Below, piece after piece: positions 19,901 to 27,891 of a stretch of 64,000 bases of DNA. The translations under genes were made by a program, and so were the position numbers. The notes below the pieces were generated by a model, which saw nothing but the letters and a program-made list of their open reading frames with translations, was not told where the DNA came from and made no database searches. Every line of letters starts with the position of its first letter. Position 1 is the first letter of the stretch. The stretch comes from Leptospiraceae bacterium (GTDB lineage Bacteria; Spirochaetota; Leptospiria; Leptospirales; Leptospiraceae), in assembly GCA_016708435.1 (NCBI GenBank), contig JADJFV010000001.1, forward strand, positions 372,001 through 436,000, read 5' to 3'.

Positions 19901-20222
19901 GAGAAATTTTCTTTCCTTTATTGCTATCAATTGTGCCTTCCACATATACGCCATCTACATTTATAATGTCGATACTTTTTAAACCTCGAATTGAATCCGT
20001 ATCCATACCATGAATTACGCGATCAGTTCCTTCATAGGTTGAATTCATAAACAATTCTTCTTTTGCCACGTTGGAAATAATTTCAGATAAGCTTTCGCAT
20101 AACGCATAAGCATTTTCTACAATAATCTTTTGACTCGTTACAATTGCTAACCAAGCTAACGGAAGCAGTGTCACGACAAGCATGAGAAAGATAATTAATA
20201 CCAGTTTATATCTTATTTTCAT
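16935..20222 (-). CDS. Hybrid histidine kinase - receiver - GAF - adenylate cyclase
   Basis: Order: TM1 (7-29), short periplasmic domain, TM2 (about 172-193), HAMP, HisKA with His256 (SNTSHELRTP), HATPase_c (DTGIGIP, GGTGLGLSV), receiver domain (LVVDDEP; acceptor Asp in IVLLDVMMP), coiled coil, GAF (about 700-830) and a class III nucleotide cyclase. The cyclase has both metal Asp (MFTDFKGF, IGDAYM). Its purine-selecting residues are Lys (LKTIGD) and Asp (YDVWGD), which predict ATP rather than GTP. Phosphorelay would thus control cAMP production in one chain. Its start overlaps the upstream TPR-coding stop by 4 bases, placing it with the binding protein and TonB receptor. Confidence 0.92.
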   Translation of the reverse strand: MKIRYKLVLIIFLMLVVTLLPLAWLAIVTSQKIIVENAYALCESLSEIISNVAKEELFMNSTYEGTDRVIHGMDTDSIRGLKSIDIINVDGVYVEGTIDSNKGKKISQSEIDYIREITKLSYREIKSENTFLLRFTYPIFIEHEEGQMRIGAAIFDFDKRVLFHHVDNIQRQIIIYSIIIILISIVFTFFISNYFTKPLQVLKAGVETIRTGNLDHQIYISSKDEIGELADDFNKMAIALKKTDELKNDFLSNTSHELRTPLNGIIGIAESLLDGVSGQMSKSGVQNLSLIISSGKRLASLVNDILDFSKLKHKELHIHLKPVDIHSVTNLILRLSEPLIKNKNLKLINNISEDTPAVLADENRLQQILYNLIGNAVKFTQEGTVTIAADLNLPTTESIPLIRISIIDTGIGIPADKLETIFESFEQVDTSNTREYGGTGLGLSVTKQLLELQGGKIFAESELGKGSKFIFTLPVTNEKPQENEESGVTELISTVEDNQPEIIHVNLENPDPILNHLNLSSANHILVVDDEPINLQVISNHFSLRGYRVTTANNGKEALAALEHEKPDIVLLDVMMPMMTGFEVSQKIREKYDMNELPVLFLTAKNRSSDLMAGFNAEGNDYIVKPFSKEELLSRVGVHIKLKEKTEQLIEYNLNLEHKVEERTQELAEAKSEVEEINELIRDLNSVSSLTGVMTYLISYLEVKYNYTDYFLWLVDFEKKEFYNGCVFSNTLSPESISYFQNIRIPFTEDSGSLYITYSLQKTIYLPLNANPIFGSIDHDLVEKADFRYFFEIPLLIYKEAIGILCLHKARDVTEISKEEQKKLEKISGQVAGSIQNANLYKVSQEATEEAKVERKKSDKLLLNILPEEVAEELKEKGSVTPVLFEQTSIMFTDFKGFTMIAEHLTPQELIKELDGCFSQFDKITGRNNLEKLKTIGDAYMCAGGIPKVNATHAIDSCLAAAEIQSFMRQMKEIKQAMNIPYWELRLGIHSGPVMAGVVGEKKFAYDVWGDTVNTASRMESSGTPGKVNISYATYELVKDFFECEYRGEIDAKNKGKVMMYYLLRIKPKYSKDEIGLVPNDEFWEKYKMIRDLKH

Positions 20223-20863
20223 TTTAACAATTCACAACCTGCAAGTTTTTCTTTTCTGCATCTTATTAGTTTTTCATAAGACTCTTTTTTTATTTTGGAA
20301 AGTCTTAGATATTCTGTTGCTACTTTATTATCTGGATCTAACAAAAGAACATTGTCAAAAATTTCTATAGACCGTGGATACTTTCTTGTATTATAGGCAG
20401 ACAATCCTTCCTGAATAAAACTGTTCGTCTTACTATTTTCAATTCTTCTCAGAGCGGCTAATTCTTCTTTTGCTTTCGTGTTCGCTGAATAGACTTTCAC
20501 AGCCTCCAAGTATTTTCGAATAGCATTAAATAAATCTCCTTTCTTATAGGAATTATTTGCTTGTGTCCTTATTTCTTCACTGTCCGAAAGAATTGCATTC
20601 TTATGCTTCTCTCGTATCTCTTCGTTTTCTGGATAGATTTGTAGAATCTTTCCGTAATACTCGGAGGCTTTTCTGTATTCCTTTTTATTGAAGGCATTCT
20701 CTGCCAAAGAATTTATTTTTTCAAATTCATCTTTGTTTAGAATATATCGAATTTTCCTTTGATAATATATTGCAGTTTCATTGGTTGGCTCTGACTTTAA
20801 AAAGTTTTGAAAACGCATTACTCGCGGATTGATACAAGCCTTTATAATATAAATCAATTCCAA
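20219..20863 (-). CDS. C-terminal TPR half of a frameshifted binding-protein gene
   Basis: The real homologous part begins near 20795 with LKSEPTNETAIYYQRKIRYIL; the residues before it in this frame are antisense noise. It has at least three TPR-like helix pairs (for example KEYRKASEYYGKILQIYPENEE and RKYPRSIEIFDNVLLLDPDN). Removing one base from the TTTTTAAA run near 20795-20802 joins it smoothly to the 20778-21848 frame as FSKLFKSEPTNE, because the first TPR helix is at the end of that frame. Intact product: a periplasmic binding protein with a TPR tail. The stop overlaps the kinase-cyclase start by 4 bases. Confidence 0.72.
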   Translation of the reverse strand: MELIYIIKACINPRVMRFQNFLKSEPTNETAIYYQRKIRYILNKDEFEKINSLAENAFNKKEYRKASEYYGKILQIYPENEEIREKHKNAILSDSEEIRTQANNSYKKGDLFNAIRKYLEAVKVYSANTKAKEELAALRRIENSKTNSFIQEGLSAYNTRKYPRSIEIFDNVLLLDPDNKVATEYLRLSKIKKESYEKLIRCRKEKLAGCELLK

Positions 20864-21848
20864 GACTCAACAGTTTATCAGACTCTACTTTATTCAAGAC
20901 CGTCTGTGGAATTTGTATGCCAGATGATTTTGCATATTCCTGATTTAGATAAAGCCTTCGACTTTCAGGAACTGATACAGGACCTATATGACATTTTGTT
21001 TTTTTAGTTAGAAGGTCACTTCCCAATTTTCCTGTTTGCTCTCCTACGCTCGTATAGTCGGGGATAATGGCAAATGTCGCTCCAATATCAACTAACGCAG
21101 GATAATATGTCATGAGTATAATCCCATTTTTTTTACAATACTCGGATATGGCAGAAAAATTTTCTTCTCCATAGATGGGATCAGGAACAAGTAAAAATGC
21201 ATCCGAGCCAGCTACTAAATTTGCGAATGTTTCCGCAAACTCTTCATTAGACCCAACGGAGGAAGAGTTTAAAATTAACTCCTGGTAAATATCTTCGTAT
21301 TCCGCTTCTTGTATCATATACTTTGCCTCGCTGATACTGTAAATGGAATATACCTTCTTTGCGTTTGGTTTTATTTCTTTGAGTGTTTTAAAATATTCTT
21401 TGACAGGGATTTCGAGGTCGTATCCGCAAAGATTTTCTTTTTTAGTGAATAAGGTTCTAGAAGAATTTACAAAGGAAAAAAGAATCGGTGTATCCTTTAA
21501 CTCTGCAATCGCAGCATTCGTAGCCTCTTTCCCAAATGTAACGATGAATGGTTTTTTAGATTTTTCATACTCTTCAAAGAAATTATTTTCCTCTGATTCT
21601 TTTGATTGAATATCTTGTAAGAAAACAACTTTTGATTTACCTTTGAATGATGATTGAAATCCAGTAATCCCTTTCATGTAGAGAGCATTCGTAGAAGAAA
21701 CAAGTATTATTATTTCTTCATTCTCGTTTGGAAATATACTTATAGAAAAAAATAGAATTAGGATTACAACGAGGCAAATACTTAGTAAACGCTGTTTCTG
21801 TTTAGGGAAAAAAGTTGGATTATGAATGTTATTTCTAGTATACTTCAT
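20778..21848 (-). CDS. ABC_sub_bind (TrpX-type) periplasmic binding protein, N-terminal part
   Basis: A signal peptide or anchor (about residues 20-40) is followed by a two-lobed periplasmic binding protein of the ABC_sub_bind family: IIILVSSTNALYMKGITGFQ, VTFGKEATNAAIAELKDTPILFSFV and ISEYCKKNGIILMTYYPALVDIGATFAIIPDY. Family members bind amino acids or similar ligands. The frame stops at 20778 after FSKLFKVRANQ, but one base less continues into the TPR region (20219-20863). No permease or ATPase is nearby, so this protein more likely presents ligand to the kinase-cyclase downstream than to a transporter. It starts 12 bases after the TonB receptor stop. Confidence 0.82.
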   Translation of the reverse strand: MKYTRNNIHNPTFFPKQKQRLLSICLVVILILFFSISIFPNENEEIIILVSSTNALYMKGITGFQSSFKGKSKVVFLQDIQSKESEENNFFEEYEKSKKPFIVTFGKEATNAAIAELKDTPILFSFVNSSRTLFTKKENLCGYDLEIPVKEYFKTLKEIKPNAKKVYSIYSISEAKYMIQEAEYEDIYQELILNSSSVGSNEEFAETFANLVAGSDAFLLVPDPIYGEENFSAISEYCKKNGIILMTYYPALVDIGATFAIIPDYTSVGEQTGKLGSDLLTKKTKCHIGPVSVPESRRLYLNQEYAKSSGIQIPQTVLNKVESDKLLSLGIDLYYKGLYQSASNAFSKLFKVRANQ

Positions 21849-21860
21849 TTTATTTCCCGA

Positions 21861-24659
21861 TCAAAATGTTAGTGTCAAATTAATAAGGAAATATCTACCG
21901 GGTTGCGGTAAAATTGAATTTCGATAATCCGCCGATCTTTCCCAAAACATGTTTCCACCACCGGCATACTCTACTCCGGGTTGTAAGTAAAAATGATTTA
22001 ACATATTTAAAACTTTAAAGGTAAGAAATCCATAGCTTTCAAAGTTTACGGTAAATGCACCATTCAAAAGAAAATAGGGATCTACTTTAATACCTTGGTT
22101 CCGTAGCGGATTCGTCGAATATAACCCTCGCTGTCCAATATAATTTCCTCTGAGGTTAATATTGAATCGCCCGAAGAGTGGTAAATTAAATCCAACGTTG
22201 AATTTATTCTTAGCAATGTCTCCTGTATGATAATACTTTCTAGTTCTTGGAAGAGGCGTTTGTGTATCTGGATAAATTAAATTATCGTAAATGCTTTCAT
22301 ATTGTCCAAACATGGTAGTTCCATTCTGAAAAGTTCCAGTCTCCCGATTGAATGTCGTGCTGCTTAGAGATTCTGTGAACGTATAATTAAAGAATAAAGA
22401 AATTTTATCGGAGGTAGGGATGGGGTTTTTCAGATAGTAATTGATTTTCCATTCCGCACCATAAATTCTTTTTCCAAATATACTTTGTGTATTGAGTTCA
22501 ATGACTCTGTCATATCTGCTATAATAAGTATTGATTTCATTGAAGAAATTTTTCCCCTGTAAAATCCATATAATTTCACTAGATCTGATTTTTTCTGGTC
22601 TCAAATATGGGTTAGGTGCAGCGCCTAACGACACTCCACCGTCTCCGTAGATTTGAGCCATAGTTGGTTCTTGAAAAGCTTCCCCGTAAACCAATTTCAA
22701 TGATTGCATTCGAGTGTATTTGTAAATTGCGGATACTCTCGGATTAACCGTGCCTCCATAAATTGAATTTTGATCTTTTCGAATCCCTGCGCTGAATCTA
22801 AACTTATCTAAATCGGCAATTGCCTGTGTATATCCACCTAAGTCCTCGATGGATGTAGTGTTCAAAGGATTCTGTTTTTCGGATGGCATAGGGGCTATTG
22901 GTAATTCTTTACTTGTTGAAGATACTACAGAGTAGCCGTTGGGATATTTATCTGGATCGTTTGGAAGAGAGGAACTAAACACATTGTAATAACCAGCAGT
23001 GTCAAATTGTTTGCTTAACAATCTACTTGTTAGATTTACTCCACTGTTGAATTTAAGATTTCGAGTAACCTGAAATTCAAAAAGTTGACTGACTCCGGTA
23101 GCCTTATTAATAGAAGACCAATTTGTATTGCTGACTAAACTGTCATCTCCATTTGGGTAGGATTCCGTCCAATCTCCTTGTATATTGTGGTATCGATTGT
23201 AGACTTGTGTGAAGCTTCTAAATTTATTTGCAAAAACTTTTTCATATTCCGCGTAATAGGTCTTAGCGTCATAACCCCAAGAAGAATTGTTTTGAACTTG
23301 ATCACCAGTATACGTTGCCCCAAAACCTTCTTTTGTATTATAAAAAATAATTCCTAGTTTAAGACCTTTATACATGATACTTCCAAGCAAACCATTGTCT
23401 AAAGTTGGATCATGGTATTTTCCAAATTTTTTTCCATTGGCTGAATAATCTAAAACAGGACCCCAGTTGGCTGGATTGCTATAAAAGTAGTTATTGGTAT
23501 AACTATCAAATTTTCTTTGAGATAAATCAGGCTCTTTACTTTTAAAATATCGTAATGATGCGGCATAACTAAGTTCGCCTGCTTTTCCAGTCACTGTAGC
23601 GTCTATCGCATTTGTATCAAAGCTACCGTTTTGCAATGAAATAGTCGTATTCGTTCCATCTTTTTTTAATTCAGAACCATTTTTTGTTATGATATTAATA
23701 ATACCTTGAGAAGCGTTAGGTCCATAGACAACGGAAGAAGGACCGTAGAGGACTTCGATTTTTTTTATACCTGTAATTGGAAACTGTCGTGACAAAACAA
23801 TATGCTGATACCAAAGTTCGTTTTGGGGTTTACTATCAATCAAGAATAGTATTCGTTGCCCGCCGGAAGTTCTATATCCTCGCATATACGGCTTTACATA
23901 TGTTGAGCCATTTGTATCAATCACATCAAATCCTGGCAGGTCATTAATGATTTCGGGTAAGCTGGTGTAGCCTCTACTTCTAATTTCTTCTTCTGTGATA
24001 ACCATAATAGTTGCCGGTGCATCGAAGATACTTTCTTTACTTCGGGAAGCGGTTTCTACTTCTTTGCCTGCCATGATGTCGAAAGTATCTTTCTTAATTA
24101 TCTCCTTTCCTGATTCAGGAAGTCGGAATTGTAATTTTTTAGAGAGAGGTTGATTGATAAGGTTGTCATTAATTCCCTGATGTTGGACTTTCTTTTCAGG
24201 GTTAAGCCTCAGTTGAATAGAAAGTTTTTTAGAGACCTCTTGGATTCTATTTGTGTCTAATTTTTCAATTTCAATCGGATCATATTCTATATTGGAACCA
24301 GATTCGTAATCGAAGGATGCACTGTTTGCATCAATGATAACACCTTTTTCAATCGAATACAATTGGGTAAAAATATCTAAGGGCAGCTTGTTGGTTTTTC
24401 GATAGTATCCTCCAATATGTATTGTTGCCCCAAGACTTTTAGCTTCTTTTAAAGATTCATCCAAACTACCTTTTAATACTCTTACCTCAATATTGTCTTT
24501 TTCTAATTCAGAACGAACTTCTTGTAGTAGTCTATCCTCTAACGTTGGGTTTCTTTCCGATTCAAATGGTTCAAAGTTTGATATAGTAATTATTTCTTTT
24601 GAAAAAATGGAAAATGAAAAGAAAAATAAAAAGCCTATGAATTTAAAATCTCTTCTCAT
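21861..24659 (-). CDS. TonB-dependent outer-membrane receptor with N-terminal extension
   Basis: Signal peptide (1-20); an unusual extra N-terminal domain (about 21-190) that resembles a predicted lipoprotein/binding module rather than a plug; then a TonB plug (about 200-320: PATIMVITEEEIRSRGY, LPEIINDLPGFDV, IEVLYGPSSVVYGPNA and GIINIITK) and a 22-strand-type beta-barrel ending in aromatic Phe (NLTLTF). It imports a ligand bound at the outer membrane using TonB energy. First gene of the three-gene sensory unit. A weak Fur-like sequence lies about 210 bases upstream. Confidence 0.9.
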   Translation of the reverse strand: MRRDFKFIGFLFFFSFSIFSKEIITISNFEPFESERNPTLEDRLLQEVRSELEKDNIEVRVLKGSLDESLKEAKSLGATIHIGGYYRKTNKLPLDIFTQLYSIEKGVIIDANSASFDYESGSNIEYDPIEIEKLDTNRIQEVSKKLSIQLRLNPEKKVQHQGINDNLINQPLSKKLQFRLPESGKEIIKKDTFDIMAGKEVETASRSKESIFDAPATIMVITEEEIRSRGYTSLPEIINDLPGFDVIDTNGSTYVKPYMRGYRTSGGQRILFLIDSKPQNELWYQHIVLSRQFPITGIKKIEVLYGPSSVVYGPNASQGIINIITKNGSELKKDGTNTTISLQNGSFDTNAIDATVTGKAGELSYAASLRYFKSKEPDLSQRKFDSYTNNYFYSNPANWGPVLDYSANGKKFGKYHDPTLDNGLLGSIMYKGLKLGIIFYNTKEGFGATYTGDQVQNNSSWGYDAKTYYAEYEKVFANKFRSFTQVYNRYHNIQGDWTESYPNGDDSLVSNTNWSSINKATGVSQLFEFQVTRNLKFNSGVNLTSRLLSKQFDTAGYYNVFSSSLPNDPDKYPNGYSVVSSTSKELPIAPMPSEKQNPLNTTSIEDLGGYTQAIADLDKFRFSAGIRKDQNSIYGGTVNPRVSAIYKYTRMQSLKLVYGEAFQEPTMAQIYGDGGVSLGAAPNPYLRPEKIRSSEIIWILQGKNFFNEINTYYSRYDRVIELNTQSIFGKRIYGAEWKINYYLKNPIPTSDKISLFFNYTFTESLSSTTFNRETGTFQNGTTMFGQYESIYDNLIYPDTQTPLPRTRKYYHTGDIAKNKFNVGFNLPLFGRFNINLRGNYIGQRGLYSTNPLRNQGIKVDPYFLLNGAFTVNFESYGFLTFKVLNMLNHFYLQPGVEYAGGGNMFWERSADYRNSILPQPGRYFLINLTLTF

Positions 24660-24986
24660 AAAAAAAAATCTCTCTTAGATTTAGTATTCAGGATAACAAA
24701 TAGTAAAATGAATATAATTTATTCACCCCACTCAAGGTAAATAATCGTTGCCTCATAAATCTAGGGTAGGCTTTGCGCCTAACGTCTGTTTTAATACTGT
24801 AAGCAATGAGCATTACTGTTAAAAAACACTGAAAGCGAAATATAAACTTTAAAGCAATCTTTTTTTTAAAATGATTCTCAAATTAATTATCTGATACTCT
24901 ATTCAGTCTTATTTGATGAAATCTCGAACGATAGCCGACATAGTAACGTAGTAAATTTATCTAGAATTCACAATGGTTATTATTAA
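24660..24986. other. Gene-free region upstream of the TonB receptor
   Basis: No convincing gene. It holds the presumed promoter of the TonB receptor operon (minus strand). A sequence at 24868-24891 reads on the minus strand as GATAATTAATTTGAGAATCA followed by TTT, which partly resembles Fur boxes (GATAATGATAATCATTATC). Similarity is weak and unverified. A short TAGGC/GCCTA hairpin lies near 24772-24785. The right end is the TTAA target site of the insertion sequence. Confidence 0.4.
24983..24986. repeat. Left target-site duplication (TTAA)
   Basis: TTAA directly abuts the left inverted repeat of the insertion sequence and is repeated at 26387-26390. A 4-bp YTAR duplication is characteristic of the IS701 family. 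Confidence 0.8.
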
Positions 24987-26386
24987 TGCGACTTTGTCAA
25001 ATCGCGATTGAAATAAAGATTTTACACACTAAAGGATTTAAAATATTGTTCGTGTGGATTTCATACTTAACGAGCGTTCCGATTTATTTAGAGGGTATAT
25101 AGATTCTTTCGATTCATTATGGGTAAGGAAAGAGCAAAAAGAATATTTTGAGAAGACCCTAAAAGGTTTTAGTTCAGAAATAAAGCGTAAAAAATATTGA
25201 AAAAATTTCCGAAAAGATAATCGAACAGGATTATCAAAAACCTTCACCATTTCATGACGACTTCTCCTTGGGACAAAAAGGAGATGAATGAAATTCGGAT
25301 TAATTTTATGCGAGAGCATAGTGACTCTTATCCAACAAAGAAAGCAATACTGGTAATTGATGATTCGGGGGTTGTAAAAAGAGGTAGCTCGACAGAAGGC
25401 GCAGGCTACCAATATATTGGTCAAGTTGGAAAAGTGGCTAACGGCAACGTATTCGTAACCTCACATCTAGTGAGTGAGTTTAAGCATTTACCTTTAGACA
25501 TAAAAGCTTTTATTCCAGAAGATAAAACTAAAACAAAAGAAGAGCAAGAATTTGCGACAAAGATAGAGATTGCAATTTCCTTAATTGAAGAAGCTATTAG
25601 ACGAGGTGTCAAATTTGAGTTTGTTGTTGCTGATGCATGGTATGGTTCTAGCCCTAATTTTACTGACTATTTAGAGGCTAAAGGCTTAAAGTATATCGTA
25701 GCCATTAAGAGTAATCGAAATATATTTTACAAATTTCCTAATGATTTAAAAAGCAGTGAGCACAAGATAAGTGAGTTAGTTACATATCGAACGACCCTAG
25801 GGAGTGAGATGTCTAAACCTGTAAATAAAAGTATCACATATATCTAGCGTATGACGCATTTCGACCCTTGGATATTCAATTATCTGATGGCTCGATTAAG
25901 AAAATTTTTTTGTTCGGATGGATTTGAAAGTAAAAGGATTAAGCGGAAAAAGAAGAGTGATAATTGAAACTGATAGAATTGGTGATTGGGAAAATGCGGA
26001 AGTAAGTTATTTTATTTCCAATGCCACTGAATTGCGCGATAACACTGTTATCCACTACTATCACAGAAGAAATTGGATCGAAGTTTTTTATCGAGAGGTC
26101 AAAGACTTTTTAGGGGCTGATGAATATCAAGTAAGAAGCATAGATAGAATTCTTCGACATTGGACGTTATGCATTGTTACCTACAGTATGATGCAATGGC
26201 TACAGCACGGAAAAGCAATCAAAGAATTCGAAAAAAAAAAAAAAACGACTGACTTTCGGTGACGTTCAAACCGTATGCAGAATATATTTAGAAAAACGAA
26301 TAATTGAACTCGCTACTTTAGATCCTACTATATTTCTAAAACATCTTGATGGAATTTTAGTAGCCCCCTAAAATGACAAAGTAGCA
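24987..26386 (+). mobile_element. IS701-family insertion sequence (decayed, 1400 bp)
   Basis: Left end TGCGACTTTGTCA (24987-24999) and the reverse complement of the right end, TGCTACTTTGTCA (26374-26386), match at 12 of 13 positions. Both ends are flanked by TTAA. Inside lies a single transposase gene broken by several frameshifts. Length, 4-bp target duplication and transposase type all agree with IS701. Intact ends mean it could be moved in trans, but it cannot encode its own transposase. Confidence 0.88.
25045..26371 (+). pseudogene. IS701-family transposase, multiply frameshifted
   Basis: Pieces of one protein lie in different frames: 25045-25200 (FRGYIDSFDSLWVRKEQKEYF), about 25200-25255 (IEKISEKIIEQDYQ), 25254-25847 (SPWDKKEMNEIRINF, LVIDDSGVVKRGSS, the DDE-type Asp-containing strand, and VVADAWYGSS with the second Asp), 25918-26240 (HYYHRRNWIEVFYREVKDFLG with the Glu) and about 26245-26371 (GDVQTVCRIYLEKRIIELA up to a TAA). 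One break is at a run of 14 A near 26230. The DDE residues survive, but at least four frame changes make it inactive. Confidence 0.85.
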
Positions 26387-26390
26387 TTAA
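26387..26390. repeat. Right target-site duplication (TTAA)
   Basis: Second copy of the 4-bp target site, directly after the right inverted repeat. Confidence 0.8.
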
Positions 26391-26703
26391 AAAGAGTTGT
26401 TACCTAAGAGCCACATAGAAGGAACGTAAAAGCCACACTTCATTGCCCTTACTAGGCTTGATGTGAAGGTGCTTTTATTCTAGAATCATCTTCAAGGGCT
26501 TCCGATTGCCCTAAGCCCAAGATAGGAGCCCTTCTTGACCCATATTGTGATATCATTATCTTATTGAATGGCTTAGAAAGCATAATGACTGTCTCTGCTT
26601 TTGTTTGTTTTTGTATTTTCTACTGCAATTTCCAGTACAAGATAAAAAATTTCTTGAATTTGTTTCGAGTGATAAAATGATGTTAAACTAGTCCGGAGAA
26701 TGA
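26391..26703. other. Leader region of the infC operon
   Basis: No protein gene seen. An imperfect hairpin pairs AAAAGCCACACTTCA (26428-26442) with TGAAGGTGCTTTT (26464-26476) and is followed by ATTCTAG. This resembles a leader terminator. infC-rpmI-rplT operons in other bacteria are often controlled by such leader structures through L20, so it is a candidate attenuator. A GGAG ribosome-binding site ends 5 bases before the infC ATG. The IS inserted about 300 bases upstream could have displaced or supplied promoter sequence. Confidence 0.4.
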
Positions 26704-27237
26704 ATGCATAAAAAGCCAAATATTAGAACGAACGATAAAATCAATAGTCCTAAAATCAATGAACAGATTTCAGGTCCCAATGTCCGCTTAGTTAGCGATA
26801 CCGGGTCTGAGGTTGTCACACTTGAAAGTGCCCTAAAAAAAGCAGCAGAAGAAGGATTAGATCTCGTTGAAGTTTCCGTAGGTCAAGACGTTCCTGTCGT
26901 TAAAATTATTGACTATGGAAAGTTTCGTTTTGAGCTTTTAAAGAAGAGTAGAGAAGCTAAGAAAAAGCAGCATGTTATTACGATTAAAGAAGTAAAACTT
27001 CGTCCTCGTATTGGTATTCATGACTATGAAATCAAGAAGCGACAAGCCCTAGAGTTTTTAACTAAAGGTGATAAAGTGAAAGTGACCCTTCGCTTTAAGG
27101 GTAGAGAACTTGCCCATGCTGAACTCGGAATGAATGTAATTGTAAAGATGATAGATGATTTAAAAGAGCATGGAACGCCAGAGAAGTCTCCAATCCATGA
27201 TGGTAAGCAAATTGTGGTTTTAATTAACCCAAAATAA
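26704..27237 (+). CDS. infC: Translation initiation factor IF-3
   Basis: Prevents premature 50S joining and checks the start codon on the 30S subunit. The N-terminal domain (IRTNDKINSP...GPNVRLVSDTGSEV) and C-terminal domain (TIKEVKLRPRIGIHDYEIK, GDKVKVTLRFKGREL) are complete at 177 aa. Unlike the classical AUU start used for autoregulation in enterobacteria, an ATG with GGAG upstream is available here. First gene of the conserved infC-rpmI-rplT cluster. Confidence 0.97.
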   Translation: MHKKPNIRTNDKINSPKINEQISGPNVRLVSDTGSEVVTLESALKKAAEEGLDLVEVSVGQDVPVVKIIDYGKFRFELLKKSREAKKKQHVITIKEVKLRPRIGIHDYEIKKRQALEFLTKGDKVKVTLRFKGRELAHAELGMNVIVKMIDDLKEHGTPEKSPIHDGKQIVVLINPK

Positions 27238-27263
27238 AGGAATATTTTAGTTAGGACAATCAA

Positions 27264-27467
27264 ATGCCAAAGATGAAAACAAACAGAGCCGCTGCAAAAC
27301 GGTTCAAATTTACAAAGAATGGAAAGATTAAAAGAGCAAGCAGTTACGCTAGACATAAGCTTTCTGGAAAATCACCTAAAAGAAAACGTAATTTAGGTGG
27401 AACAACAGTTATGCATGAATCTGATATGGGACGTGTAATTAAGTTGTTACCTTATGGAGGAAAATAA
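27264..27467 (+). CDS. rpmI: 50S ribosomal protein L35
   Basis: A 67-residue basic protein with the typical L35 N-terminus MPKMKTNRAAAKRFKFTKNG and the RRSK-like SPKRKRNLGG segment. It is a component of the large subunit. It lies 26 bases after infC. Its TAA stop overlaps the rplT ATG by one base (TAATG), indicating coupled translation. Confidence 0.97.
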   Translation: MPKMKTNRAAAKRFKFTKNGKIKRASSYARHKLSGKSPKRKRNLGGTTVMHESDMGRVIKLLPYGGK

Positions 27468-27820
27468 TGGCTAGAGTAAAAAACGGAACAATCCACAAAA
27501 ACAGAAGAGTTAAAGTATTAAAAGCTGCGAAAGGATTTCGCGCTGGAAGATCTAAGCTATATAGAACTGCAAAAAGTGCAGTAATGAAAGCAGGCCAGTG
27601 GGCTTACAGAGATAGAAGAGCGAAGAAGAGAGATTTCAGATCTCTTTGGATTACAAGAATTAATGCTGCTGCTCGTGAAAATGGTGTATCTTACTCTAAG
27701 TTTATGGCATCTCTAAAAAAACTCGGAATTGAAATGAATCGCAAGACATTAGCCGATATTGCATACAATGACAAAGAAGTTTTCGCTGCAATCGTAGAAA
27801 AAACTAAACTTGCTGCTTAA
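27467..27820 (+). CDS. rplT: 50S ribosomal protein L20
   Basis: A 117-residue protein with the complete L20 pattern: VKNGTIHKNRRVKVLKAAKGF at the start, AYRDRRAKKRDFRSLWITRINAA in the middle and SYSKFMASLKK later. It is needed early in 50S assembly. In other bacteria it represses its own operon by binding leader mRNA. The preceding leader hairpin makes that possible here but is unproven. Confidence 0.97.
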   Translation: MARVKNGTIHKNRRVKVLKAAKGFRAGRSKLYRTAKSAVMKAGQWAYRDRRAKKRDFRSLWITRINAAARENGVSYSKFMASLKKLGIEMNRKTLADIAYNDKEVFAAIVEKTKLAA

Positions 27821-27891
27821 AATTATTTTTTCTGGTTGCAATTACTTTCTTTTTAGTATTATATGACCGAAACTAATTTAGGAGATTCCGT

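Noticed and set aside
20778..20863. Programmed ribosomal frameshift in the binding-protein/TPR gene
   Set aside because: A +1 shift would be needed at TTT-AAA, with no rare codon or stop at the site and no stimulatory element; a simple one-base indel, as in three other genes here, is the more likely cause.
24868..24891. A definite Fur box before the TonB receptor
   Set aside because: Only about half of the positions resemble the consensus and it lies 210 bases from the gene; kept only as a weak note in the intergenic entry.
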